Positions 1 to 9,230 of a stretch of DNA of 64,000 bases are shown piece by piece. Position 1 is the stretch's first letter, and each line of letters opens with the position of its first letter. This DNA comes from Coix lacryma-jobi var. lacryma-jobi (lineage: Eukaryota; Streptophyta; Magnoliopsida; Poales; Poaceae): assembly GCA_009763385.1 (NCBI GenBank), contig CM019823.1:95057104-95121103 (forward strand), read 5' to 3'. The translations under genes and the position numbers were made by a program. The notes below the pieces were generated by a model. The model did not search any database and had not been told where the DNA came from. It saw only the letters and a list, made by a program, of their open reading frames with translations.

Positions 1-40
1 TTTTTTAGTTTATCAATTGATAATTTCATTTTAATTAATT

Positions 41-292
41 GTGCAGCTAGCGAGGAGGTGGAGGAAGCAAGAATTTGATGTGCATCGATTCTTGAAAAGA
101 AAAGTACCACCAGCGGCCAGTGATAAAGGGACTTCACAGAGCGATCATGGTCATGATGGTGAATTTTCTGGAGTTGGTGAAATCAGTGACATTCGTTTAT
201 TCACATGCAAAAAACAATTGCCATCACATAATGATATTGTTTATTTTGTTATTATGTTGCACTCAGTTCAGATAAGTGAGAAGATCGATTGA
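41..292 (+). other. Short unrecognised ORF convergent with the transposase gene
   Basis: An open stretch of about 80 codons, rich in charged residues, preceded by TTGTGCAG, which could be a splice acceptor, and ending in TGA. It points towards the 3' end of the CACTA transposase gene. CACTA elements commonly carry a second gene (tnpA-like), so a terminal exon of such a gene is possible. I recognise no domain, and the frame may be open by chance. Confidence 0.2.
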
Positions 293-430
293 AAAGCTGA
301 ACACAAGCAGAGGTTCTGAAGACAATAGTGCATTGTATTTTATTTTAATTCTGGGGCTTGGACATCAATAATCCGCAAGAATAAGGAGATAATCAACTAC
401 AGTACATGTCACACTTGAAAAGAAAAGTAT

Positions 431-1208
431 TTAAACAAAGAAATCATCTTCTAGGCTTTCAACCACAACTGGTGCAACAACTCCATCCTCAATGTAGGTG
501 TCATCTTCGTCTTCATCATCCTCATCAAGTAAGACCACGTCATCTGGTTCGGGAACTGCTTTGCCACACACATGATTAATAATAGAGGCATCGCCAGTTG
601 TGCCTTCTTTGTCTGCTCTTGTCCAATTTGACAAGTCCTCATTGGGGCCTACTAAATTCATGTCTTGGATTCCCACATCAAGTAGATCGACTTCCATGCC
701 ACCTTCATTTTCTGCTTCTAGCATGGCAAATAAATTTCTTGGTCTCACCGCAACAATGTTGCACCATCCCGGCTTGTTCACAAGGTTGACAAAAAACACC
801 GGTTCAGCCTGTGTCGCCAGAACGTAAGGTTCACTTGAATATCGAAACCTAGAAGTATCGATATCGACAACACCATATTTATCTCTATTCTATCCTCTAC
901 TTCTGCTGGTACTGGAAGCCGACACATCATACCAATCACACTGAAACAATACAACTTCTTTTTCTGTAGGGAATTCGAGTGATATAATTCTTCTAATCAC
1001 TCCGTACCAGGTCATATTGCCAGTAGCACCATCACCCCTCACAAGTACACCACTATTTTGTGTGACAAGGTTTCTCTCAATGGCAGTTGTTCGAAATAGC
1101 CGGTTATTGATGTAGCATCTATTGAACACATGAGCCCGAGGGTCCTGTCCTTGAGAAAGGGCATATATCAGTTCACTTGCTTCCCCTTTCTCATATAGTT
1201 TGGTGATC
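431..1208 (-). pseudogene. DUF4216-like C-terminal exon of the transposase
   Basis: Begins after an acceptor ending TTTTTAG at about 1209. It encodes a run with KLYEKGEASEL, FNRCYINNRLFRTT, WYGVIRRI, LFQCDWYDV and VNLVNKPGW, typical of the DUF4216 domain of CACTA proteins, and ends in an acidic tail with repeated D and E. One in-frame TAG (890-892) interrupts it just after the CDWYDV segment, and the frame then continues unchanged to the terminal stop at 431. The function of this domain in transposition is not well defined. Confidence 0.7.
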
Positions 1209-1466
1209 TAAAAACTCAGTTTGAAAACAAATATCTCTGTTGGTTAGTACATCGTTCTAACCTTTACATGGAATAAAAAACTAAAAATAGAACTGACCTT
1301 GTCCTCGAACCACCTTACAAAGTGCTCCTCATGTCGTTTATTAAGATTCCTTATACCATTTTGCTTGAGTTCTTCCATATGCTCCCTACGCCAAAATAGC
1401 CAATTAATTACTTGACGTCACAAAAAAATAGTACAATAATTAATGATGGTATATTCCATCTTACTC
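1209..1466 (-). other. Two introns and a small exon of the transposase gene
   Basis: Minus strand, 5' to 3': a donor (GA followed by GTAAGA) near 1464, an acceptor GCGTAG near 1387, then a short exon of about 28 codons (EELKQNGIRNL, HEEHFVRWFEDK) down to about 1298. A second donor (ACAAG then GTCAGT) follows, with its acceptor at about 1209. The exon links the DUF4218 and DUF4216 regions, and HxxHFxxWF is typical of that linker. Boundaries are read by eye and may be a few bases off. Confidence 0.6.
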
Positions 1467-2040
1467 GATCCATGGTCTAGCTTCATCGCAGTTACTAATT
1501 ATGTATTGCCTCATCTTTCGAACCTCATCTCCACCAAATGTCTCGATAGTCTGTCCTCTTCTCTTGTAATCCATTTCGCCAAATATGCTTAGACCAGACG
1601 ACAGCTCATTCACAACTGTACTTTCATGACGATTAGCGCGATTCAGCTTGGTGTCGACATCAAAGAATCTAGCGCAAAATGTAAGGCACTCTTCGACTAT
1701 GTATGCCTCAGCTATTGAACCTTCTGGGTGTGCCTTGTTCCTCACATAGCCTTTTACCGTACGTAGATACCTCTCAACTGGATACATCCATCTATAACAC
1801 ACAGGCCCTCCAAGTTTAGCCTCCTCAGCTAGATGAACCGGCAAATGAATCATGATATCAAAAAAATGCAGGTGGGAATACCATCTCAAGCCTACAAAGA
1901 GTCTCTTTAATTGAAGTACTAAGTTTGTCAAGATCATCTTCTGCTAGCTCCTTCGAACAAAGTTCAGTAAAGAACCTACTCAGCTGAATCAATGGTGCGA
2001 CAACATCTTCTGGCAAAATCTTTCTAACGACTAAGGGCAA
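1461..2040 (-). pseudogene. DUF4218-like exon of the transposase
   Basis: Encodes LLPLVVRKILPEDV, FFTELCSK and LEMVFPPAFF, then after a frame change DIMIHLPVHLAEEAKLGGPV, YRWMYPVERYL, GYVRNKAHPEGSIAEAY and EECLTFCARF, the hallmark string of the DUF4218 domain of CACTA transposases. The frame change falls in a run of seven T (minus strand, about 1861-1867) where six would keep the frame, so replication slippage is likely. The exon follows directly from the codons left of the solo LTR once that insertion and one target-site copy are ignored. Confidence 0.75.
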
Positions 2041-2045
2041 CAGTT
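2041..2045. repeat. Target-site duplication CAGTT (left copy) of solo LTR A
   Basis: CAGTT at 2041-2045 is repeated at 4510-4514, flanking the TG...CA unit exactly. The transposase reading frame is continuous across the site if the LTR and one copy are ignored. Confidence 0.9.
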
Positions 2046-2694
2046 TGAGAACACATATGATGAATGATTGACTTTGATGGGGAAGGTTTGAGGCTTTTAC
2101 CCGGTTTAGTCCATATCTCGCTATGCGCTTATTGTGTATGACTAACCGGTGGCGTGAGTTGTGTGGTGTTTCTGTGTTGGTGTGCGTGTGTGACATGTGT
2201 CTCTTGGCTGTGTTGATGTGCAGGTGTGGAGCTCGGATACAGTGGTCTATAGCGAGGTGAAGGTCAAGTAGAGACGTGTCGTGCCGACGGACCGGGAGCA
2301 GTGAAGGATGGGCGTGCCGTGCGGCGGACGGGCCATGCCGATGTACCCAGAGCGGTGAAGGGCGGACGTGAGGCTTGGACTGACGGACCAGAGGGCTAGA
2401 GGACCAGCTGTGGTAGCTGGCATGTGGCATCGGCGAGCAAGAGCACATGGGGATGTGCGGTGCATCGGCCGAGTCGGGAGGAAGGCGCTGGAGTCATGTC
2501 ACATGGCGGGAGGTCGGACACGGGCTTGCATGCGGCGCAAGTGCCGTCGGCCAAGTCAAGAAGGAAGGCGAAGGCGTTGTGCCCGGCGTGGAGGCTGGAC
2601 ATGCATCGGCATCGGTGCCGGTGGTCGGGGTGTGCGAACCACATCCCGTCTACGGTGCGGGTTCGGTAGCTGAGCCTCAAAAAGCTACCATCGA

Positions 2695-2872
2695 CGGTTT
2701 CCGAGTTTGGGCCTCAAAACTCGGGTGGATGGTTTCCAGGTTTGGTCCTCAAAACCTGGGCGCGCGGGTTTCCGAGTTTGGGCCTCAAAACTCGGGGTGG
2801 ACGGTTTCCAGGTTTGGGCCTCAAAACCTGGGCTGGCGGGTTTACCGGTTTGGGCCTCAAAACCGGGGGTGG
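2695..2872 (+). repeat. U3 hairpin array (5 units)
   Basis: Five units of about 35-40 bp. Each is an inverted repeat with an 8-nt loop close to GGGCCTCA, closed by the stems CCGAGTTT/AAACTCGG, CCAGGTTT/AAACCTGG, CCGAGTTT/AAACTCGG, CCAGGTTT/AAACCTGG and CCGGTTT/AAACCGG. The stems alternate between sequence types, but both arms change together. The array lies about 250-430 bp upstream of the TATA box. Confidence 0.9.
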
Positions 2873-3121
2873 TCCGAAAGGACGGTCGATGCGTGGTGGC
2901 GTGGAGAGGCTGGCGCGGCGGCGAAGCTATCCACGAGGAAGGCGCGGTGGTCGATGGTGGCAGCACGTGGCGGCATCAGGGAGGTCGCGTCGAGGCGAAG
3001 CTACCGGATGTGCGGGCGTGGCCGTCGGATCGAAACTGTCAAGTCTGGACGGTTTTACCTCTGGGCGGGTATTTGGGACGAGTGCTTAATGTAAGGGCGT
3101 TTTGGTCTTCGGACGTGCGCC

Positions 3122-3130
3122 TATATATAT
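3122..3130 (+). promoter_or_regulatory. TATA box of solo LTR A
   Basis: TATATATAT followed by GAGGGGGG. The same motif and surroundings recur in the E LTR at 35472-35480. This is a likely U3 core promoter, with transcription probably starting about 30 bp downstream. Confidence 0.6.
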
Positions 3131-3727
3131 GAGGGGGGATGCTAGGGCAGCCGAATCCTTGGAGAGTTCTAGGTGGTGTCTCTCTCATTTTGTTCCTGTG
3201 AGAGTAGGCTAGGGTTAGGGAGAGTTGGCTCTTGTTCTTGAGCTTTTTGCCATCCAAGCTTTGTGTTGCTAGGATTGGCTTGTAGCCCGACACCGAGTGC
3301 TTAATTAATTCATCTTGCTGAATCCAAGGATCAAATTCGTGGTTGAATTCGCGTTTTGAATTTGTTCTTCGCGTTCTTCTTTTCTCCACGATTTTCCCCT
3401 CTCACGATCTCCCTCTACGCTGCGTCTTTTGCGATTCCGTTTGAATCAACTTGTTCTTTGAAGTGAGGAAAACATTTCCACTGAAGGAATTCATCCCTAC
3501 CCTCACAAACAAGTAGATCGGGCCGAAATCGTTTTCGTTCTTCGTCCTTCCCCTTTTCTAGTGGTCTTCGGATTTCTCGTGGATTAGTTGGATTGAAGCG
3601 ATGATATCCTAGGATTAGCTTCCCAACTCATAGAAGAACACTTGGGTGAAGTTAGTTTGCAGCCTCGTTCGATTTGGTGAAGATCCAATCGATTTTGGGT
3701 TTGTCCCGTGCTGTTTTTGCGCTCTCT

Positions 3728-4105
3728 GGGAGGTCGCGGACAGTCCGCCATATTGGCGGCGGACAGTCCGCGCGTCGCAGGTTCAGCCGGAGCAGTGGCT
3801 GGTTTCCTCGGTGCCTTTCCCCTCGGGTGACCGGCGGACAGTCTGCCAAGTTAGGCGCGGACAGTCCGACCATCGGGCTTCAGCTGGTTCAGTAGCTGCG
3901 CGGCTCGGTCGGTTTGGTCAGCCATGACCGGCGGACAGTCCGCCGGTGTAGATCGCGGACAGTCCGCGAGTCGGGCAGGGAGCGTCCAGCAGGTTTGCTG
4001 TTTTGCGGTGTTGGCCGGCGGACAGTCCGCCAGGTCTTCGCGGACAGTCCGCCCCTGGCGCGGACAGTCTGGCACCAGCAGGCCGGACAGTCCGAGAATT
4101 GCCTG
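3728..4105 (+). repeat. Leader palindrome array, GCGGACAGTCCGC type
   Basis: About a dozen near-perfect copies of the palindrome GGCGGACAGTCCGCC, or its core GGACAGTCC, spaced by 10-60 bp of unrelated sequence. It lies 600-1000 bp downstream of the TATA box, so it would be transcribed as part of the 5' leader. Related arrays occur at the same place in the LTRs of C, E and F. Confidence 0.88.
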
Positions 4106-4509
4106 TAGGGTGAGTTTTAGTGCGTTTGCTCTCCCGGCTTTTCCGATTCGTTTCCGGACTTCTCGGTTGCTCCTATAGTTCACCTAGGAACCTCTCTACT
4201 TATCTTTGCTACGCGTTAGCATCGGTATTTGGAGGAATCCCAACGTAGCTCTCTATCTACGTTTGGGAGTGTTCTTTTAGGCACGAACATGACTCGGAGT
4301 TTTGGGAGTTTTGTTTTGCTCCCTTGTGCGGTGCCTCGCTGTGATCCTAGGGATCATCCACCCTCTTTCTAGGGTCGTGGGCATCGCGGTTGAGTCCGAA
4401 GCTTTTGGGGTTGATTTTGTTGGGACAGAGGCCATAATTTTGGAAGAAATTTTTAGGCTCCCATTCACCCCCCCTCTGGTCGCCTTGCTATAGCATTTTC
4501 GGTCCTTCA

Positions 4510-5373
4510 CAGTTTCTCCAGAATAATATGGTAGTCATGACTTTTTAGTCCAAATACCTTGCATGCATTTACATCAACACATCTCCTTATATTGGAGCTA
4601 AACCCATCAGGCATCTTCGCTCCTTGAAGAAATTGGCATAAACTTTTCTTGTCATCCTTATCTAAAAAGTACAAGGCTGGTGGCAAGGTATAACTATCAT
4701 TGTGAATCACAGGGTGTTGATCTTGCCTTATCCCTAGATGTTCCATGTCAAGCCGGGACTTCTTGTTGTCCTTACATTTACCTTCAATTTCAAGCAAAGT
4801 ACCCAATATGCTCTCACATATGTTTTTCTCAATGTGCATCACGTCTAAATTATGCCTTATGAGCAACGAAGACCAGTAAGGGAGCTCGAAAAAAATACTC
4901 TTTTTTCTCCAATTATGCCATCTTTTATCTTCGTCACGCTTCCTCTTTTTTGATGTCACCTTTCCAAAACTCACTTGATCAAAAGTTTCATACTGCTCCA
5001 ATACCTGTTGACCAGACAGTGGCACTGGAGCCTCCCTGGTTTCTACTCCATTATTGAAGCTAATCTTGTTCATTCTCCATGGATGGTCTGAGGGCAGAAA
5101 ACGACGATGTCCCATGTAGCAGCGCTTGTTCCGAAATTTCAACCACAAATAATATGTATCCTTGTGGCAGTACGGACATGCAAATTTGCCTTTTGTGCTC
5201 TAGCCAGAAAGCATCGCATATGCAGGAAAGTCATTAATTGTCCAAAGCAGAATAGCATATAGTTTAAAATTCTTCTTTACCTTATCATCCCATGTATTAA
5301 TACCCTTTTCCCAAAGATCCTTAAGCTCATCAATGAGGGGCCTCAAATATACATCAATGTTCATTCCACGAGA
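4510..5373 (-). pseudogene. Transposase_21 core, second half
   Basis: Continues the transposase after the stop at 5374-5376. Seen: NIDVYLRPLIDELKDLW, LLWTINDFPAYAMLSG, a TAG at 5200-5202 where TGG would be expected, then GKFACPYCHKDTY, MGHRRFLPSDHPWR, LPYWSSLLIRHNLDVMHIEKN and DSYTLPPALYFLDKDDK. The RHNLDVMHIEKN block is diagnostic for CACTA transposases. The segment ends where solo LTR A is inserted. Confidence 0.8.
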
Positions 5374-5855
5374 TTATTTACAAGGTATCAACATCGACAT
5401 GATCCAATAAGGTTGTTTCTCGAATAACCAAGGAGGCAAATTATAAGGGATTAAGATAACAGAGCATGTGGTGTATGTAACATTTTGCATGCCAAAGGGT
5501 TGGAAGCCATCAGAAGCAAGACCTAGCCTAATATTACGAGCGTCCTTTGCGAACCAATCATACTTCATATCCACGTGCTTCCATGCCTTTGAGTCAGCAG
5601 GATGACGCATTTTGCCATCATTGACCAATTCTTCCTTATGCCATCGCATTTGTGATGATGTGCTCTCTGTCATATATAATCTTTGCAGCCGAGGAATAAG
5701 AGGAAAGTACCGTAGGATTTTACGTGGGACACATCAGCACCACCATCTCCATCGAGCCTCTGACCATAAGCACTGTTGTCGAGCGTTTTCCACCTAGACT
5801 CACCACATTTGGGACATGCATCCAGATTTGAGTTTTCTTCCAAAATAACACACAA
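5374..5855 (-). pseudogene. Transposase_21 core, first half
   Basis: Contains NLDACPKCGESRWK (a CxxC pair), then after a frame change near 5720 RYFPLIPRLQRLYM, GKMRHPADSKAWKHVD, DARNIRLGLASDGFQPFG and LIPYNLPPWLF, the most conserved part of the En/Spm transposase family. It terminates early at 5374-5376, although recognisable codons continue beyond in the same frame. Confidence 0.8.
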
Positions 5856-6598
5856 TCCTTCTCACAAACGTCTATCTTTATATAGTCCAAGCCTAGATCT
5901 TGAACCACCCTTTGCACTTTCTCCATTGTGTCTGGGACACAATGGCCTTTAGGCAGAAACCTTGAGAACAGATTAAGTACCGCCTCCAATGCACGATTAC
6001 TAATACCATACAAGCACTTAAGCTGAAAAAGTTCCACAATAAAAGAGACCTTAGTACCATCTGTGCAACCCGAATACAGTTGCTTTTCTGCCTCCTGTAA
6101 TAATTTCAAGAAGATCTTGGCATGTTCATTCGGCTGTTCATTATTATCAGTATCTCTGATCTCTCCATGTATAGTGCCCCTGATTAGGGATCTAATCAAA
6201 TTAGTAACACCACGGTCCTCACTCGGAGCCCTTTCTTCATTATTGTCTTCTCCATCTTCTTGTGTTGTGGCTTCGTTGTCAACTTCTACATTAGCTAATG
6301 GTGGTGTGCTAATGTGTACTTCTACATGATCAGCTGGGCGTGCATCTTTGTTGTGCGATCCCACATCTGAACCTTCTGCTTCCCTAATGAAGCTTTCAGC
6401 AAACCCTCTAGCAAGCACATGAAGCTGAACGTCAGACTGCGGTCTGTAAGACATGCCTACACATCTAGGACAAGGACACGGAGCAGTTCCACCTCTCGAT
6501 GTGCCACCATATGTGATGTCCAGAAATTGCCGAAATTTTTGCTGCCACTGAGTTGAAGTACGAGGCGACCGCATCCAACTCCTATGTTCATATGACAT
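5835..6598 (-). pseudogene. Transposase-associated N-terminal domain
   Basis: Starts at an ATG (MSYEHRSWM) and encodes FLDITYGGTSRGGTAPCPCPRC followed by a long acidic linker and YSGCTDGTKVSFIVELFQLKCLYGISNRALEAVLNLF, as in the plant transposase-associated domain with its cysteine-rich CPCPRC knuckle. The frame is lost near 5850 where DCVLFWK should run into the CPKCG segment, as if one base were missing. This looks like the true start of the transposase, with the 5' untranslated region to the right. Confidence 0.8.
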
Positions 6599-7640
6599 TA
6601 TAAATTCTGCATGACGATGACCACATAAAACAAAAACAAATTAGAATTCTATCAAACATATTTAAAAAAATAAAAATACACACATATATATATATACACA
6701 CACAGAGGTATGAGCTAGCATGCATATATATATATATATATATATATATCCACTAAATATATACAGAGGTATAAAAAGTTAGTAAATTACCTAGTTGAGA
6801 ACTTGAGATATTAATTATCCACAAACTACTCTCAGCTCTTAGATCACAGTGCCCTAACTGCACGTATGCACTTTGAACCGTATGACTTGGGGGATTACCA
6901 AATCTTATCCTCTAAAGAATAAACATTAGAGGTAAATAAAACATTGCTTATTTTTTTAAAATCAACAAAGAGAATTAGGAGCAATTGGGCAGACGAACTA
7001 TACCTGGAACACCTGACGTGAACTCGTCCCTTGCGTAGAGTGTCTATGCCACGTACCGACTTCCGTGCCTACGTGAGTTAGCCTACCGGCCACCGCGCAA
7101 TGGAGCGGCGATCGGATGACAACAATGGAGCAACTCGGTCGGCAAGAAACAATCAAAGATAAAAATCACCAAGCATCAGATGGAGAGCAGCGGCGGCCGA
7201 AACTCAGAAGGCAAACCTCTCGATATGTTTCACCTGTTCCAATTCGTCGGGCCTTTTCTTTTTTATTAGATATAAAATTGAGATAACCGGGTAGACACTC
7301 GAGGCCCCCGCGTAACTAGACCCCCTCTCCGATATAGTATATCATATACGTATACGTATGTACTACTACTAGTATTAGAAACAAGATTATTAGGATTAAT
7401 TAGAGTACTAGATTATTATTTTGGCCTAAAAAACAAATATGCTAGAGTCCAAAAAAGCAAATACGTTGAGGCCAAAAAGCAATTAAGCTATATATGCACG
7501 TCTTCCCCATCAGCAATATTGGCAACGACTTTTAACTGAATCAAGTAAAGTTATAGGAATTTTTTTCATTATTCTATATAAATATTGCTTCTGGATTCGG
7601 TGTGACAAAATTTTATATATGCGCATTGAGTATTATTTCT
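6599..7640. other. AT-rich 5' flank of the transposase gene
   Basis: No coding sequence recognised. It should hold the promoter and untranslated leader of the minus-strand transposase gene. It includes a CA/TA microsatellite and a short GC-richer stretch around 7010-7200. Confidence 0.4.
6678..6750. repeat. CA/TA microsatellite
   Basis: Runs of TA and CA dinucleotides, the longest being an uninterrupted (AT)n from about 6724 to 6749, separated by a duplicated ACAGAGGTAT motif (also present at about 6763). Confidence 0.9.
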
Positions 7641-7677
7641 TAGACTATCTCCAACCGTTGAGATGCAAATTGGAGAC

Positions 7678-8403
7678 CTATTCCGTAAACTGAGTCACCC
7701 ACAGTAAAAAAATCCCCACCCCATTCCTTTCCTTCTCCAACAGACTATGCAGAAAGTAAAGAAACCCGGTTTTCTCTCTCACATCGCCCTTCGTCCCCTT
7801 CCTCCCATCGCGGACGTGGAGGTCCGTCGTCCCAGGGCTGGCCCCTCCACGCCATGCAGATCCACTCCGCCCGCTTCTCACCACGCCACGCCTCCTCGCC
7901 CGCTTCTCTTCCCACCGCGTCCAAGCAGAAGCCGCGTAGCATGGGCAGCGGCACTCCGGGACTGGCGTCGTCGGTGGCCGTCCAAGATCTAGGGCGCCGA
8001 GTACGCTGGGAGCGGCGTCGGGGAGCGTGGGTGGGCGGCGCACGACAACCGCGCGGATGCGTTCGCCGTTGACATGGCAACGGGCTCAGTCTGCGCGGTA
8101 CGGCTGGGGGTCGGTGTTGGGTGCCACCTCACGAAGTGCTGCACGGCCAGGAGTAGGCGGGCAAGGAACGCCGGTAGAGGAGGAGCGCGGTGGGGGAAAT
8201 GCTGCACAACTGATTTGTGTCGTCGTCGAGCGAGATGCATTTTTGCGGTTCGACTCGTCCCCTACACAAAATGCGTCATCTATTTGGGTGTTCTGTTGGA
8301 GCATGATTTTACTACCAAAAACACTGTTTACAACACAAATTTGCATTTGGCTTACGTCGTTGGAGACAGTCTTATCATGTTTATAATGGGTCTATACCTA
8401 TAG
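7678..8403. other. GC-rich island inside the CACTA element, possible captured sequence
   Basis: About 7740-8260 is rich in G+C and CpG, in sharp contrast to the AT-rich sequence on both sides. Several overlapping frames are open on both strands, which is expected from base composition alone. I recognise no domain. It may be a captured host fragment or an untranslated GC-rich exon region of the element. The AT-rich flanks (GACTATCTCCAACCG at 7641 and ATCTCTAACCAAC near 8610) are weakly complementary and could be worn ends of a smaller inserted element. Confidence 0.3.
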
Positions 8404-8679
8404 TATACATGTGTAGGATTGGGCCCTTGCTTACTATTATTGCCTATTATTTATTAGCTCTCTATTATTTTTTAAAATGATCAAAATAACTTTTTGTTAA
8501 GTTTTTTAAACTAATAAATCACATTTCACTCTATTGCTGCTTCCACGCCGTTTAGGGGTGTGGCACTCGTGCATTATGGAGATTGGCATCTATGGGAGAG
8601 CCACGTGCATCTCTAACCAACATGATATACATGTATACTACTGGACCATAGAAAAGAACGACTCACCAAATACGTACAT

Positions 8680-9200
8680 TAGCCTATAGCAACACAAAAA
8701 AACCATGGCAATAGTATCATGATATTGCATCCATTTAGGATTTTAGTTGCAATAAATACATAATAATTGCAACGCAACAAAAAATTATTACAACCACAAA
8801 AAAACTGTAGCAATAGGAACATGCCATTGCATCCATTCAAGATTCTTTTTGCAATAACCACCTAGCAATTACAACACCAGTGAAGACTATTGCATCCGAA
8901 AACAACTATGGCAATAGTAACAAGCAAAAGCAACGAAATCTAATATAGTTGCAATAACACCAAGGAATTGCAACGAAAATTAATACTAATACAACCTGAA
9001 AGCTCCATGGCAATAATAACAACTAATTGCAACATAATTTTCAAATGGTTGTAGTAGCACATATCTATTGCAACGACAAACCATATATATTGCAACATAT
9101 TTAGTCTGTTGCATTATAGACACATATTGCAACCATTTTATGGAAATGATGCAATATGACCCCCTAATGGCAACCAATTTAGTGGTGTTGCAGTCGTATG
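8680..9200. repeat. CACTA subterminal repeat zone
   Basis: More than twenty copies, in both orientations, of a short motif around TTGCAAC/GTTGCAA or TTGCAATA, spaced roughly every 15-35 bp up to the terminus. Clusters of short direct and inverted subterminal repeats are typical of CACTA elements, where they bind the TNPA-type protein. Confidence 0.75.
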
Positions 9201-9220
9201 GCGTGGCATTAGAGGGGAAT

Positions 9221-9230
9221 CCTTGTAGTG
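9221..9230 (-). repeat. CACTA terminal inverted repeat (right end)
   Basis: The complement reads CACTACAAGG, matching the CACTACAAG consensus start of many grass CACTA elements. Copia integrase sequence resumes at 9231. Confidence 0.85.

Larger units (their letters stand above)
2046..4509 (+). mobile_element. Solo LTR A (copia, E-type), inserted in the transposase gene
   Basis: Begins TGAGAACACATATG, ends GGTCCTTCA and is flanked by CAGTT on both sides. It has no primer-binding site, no gag or pol and no second LTR, so it is a solo LTR left by recombination between two LTRs. The same 5' end opens the LTRs of element E at 30416 and 53018. Its second half resembles the LTRs of elements C and F. 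It holds a U3 hairpin array (2695-2872), a TATA box (3122-3130) and a leader palindrome array (3728-4105). Length 2,464 bp. Confidence 0.93.
431..6598 (-). pseudogene. CACTA transposase (TNP2/TnpD-like), multiply broken
   Basis: Transposase of the En/Spm superfamily, which binds element ends and catalyses excision and integration. Reading on the minus strand the order is: transposase-associated N-terminal domain (from 6598), Transposase_21 family core (about 5860-4515), DUF4218-like region (2040-1298) and DUF4216-like region (1208-431), the usual TNP2 order. Lesions seen: a frame change near 5850, another near 5720, in-frame stops at 5374-5376 and 5200-5202, one extra T in a T7 run near 1861-1867, a stop at 890-892, and the solo LTR between 4510 and 2045. 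Two spliceosomal introns are still visible in the 3' part. Segments are listed separately. Confidence 0.85.
1..9230 (-). mobile_element. CACTA (En/Spm) DNA transposon, right-hand part
   Basis: Seen: a minus-strand gene with CACTA-type transposase domains (431-6598), a repeat-rich subterminal zone (about 8680-9200) and a terminus reading CCTTGTAGTG at 9221-9230, the complement of CACTACAAGG. Immediately after it, at 9231, the sequence becomes an internal piece of a copia integrase gene. That fixes the boundary and shows that the element inserted into an older retrotransposon. The left end lies outside the window, so the 3-bp target duplication cannot be checked. The element is interrupted by solo LTR A at 2046-4509. 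The transposase carries several frame breaks and stops, so this copy is not autonomous. Confidence 0.85.

Noticed and set aside
2368..3132. Open frames of 80-215 codons in the LTRs (also in the LTRs near 14500, 26200, 30600, 42200, 50700, 53400 and 55400)
   Set aside because: They run through the hairpin arrays in several frames and both strands at once, with repetitive peptides such as GLKT and FGPQN. They are by-products of GC-rich repeats and match no protein family.
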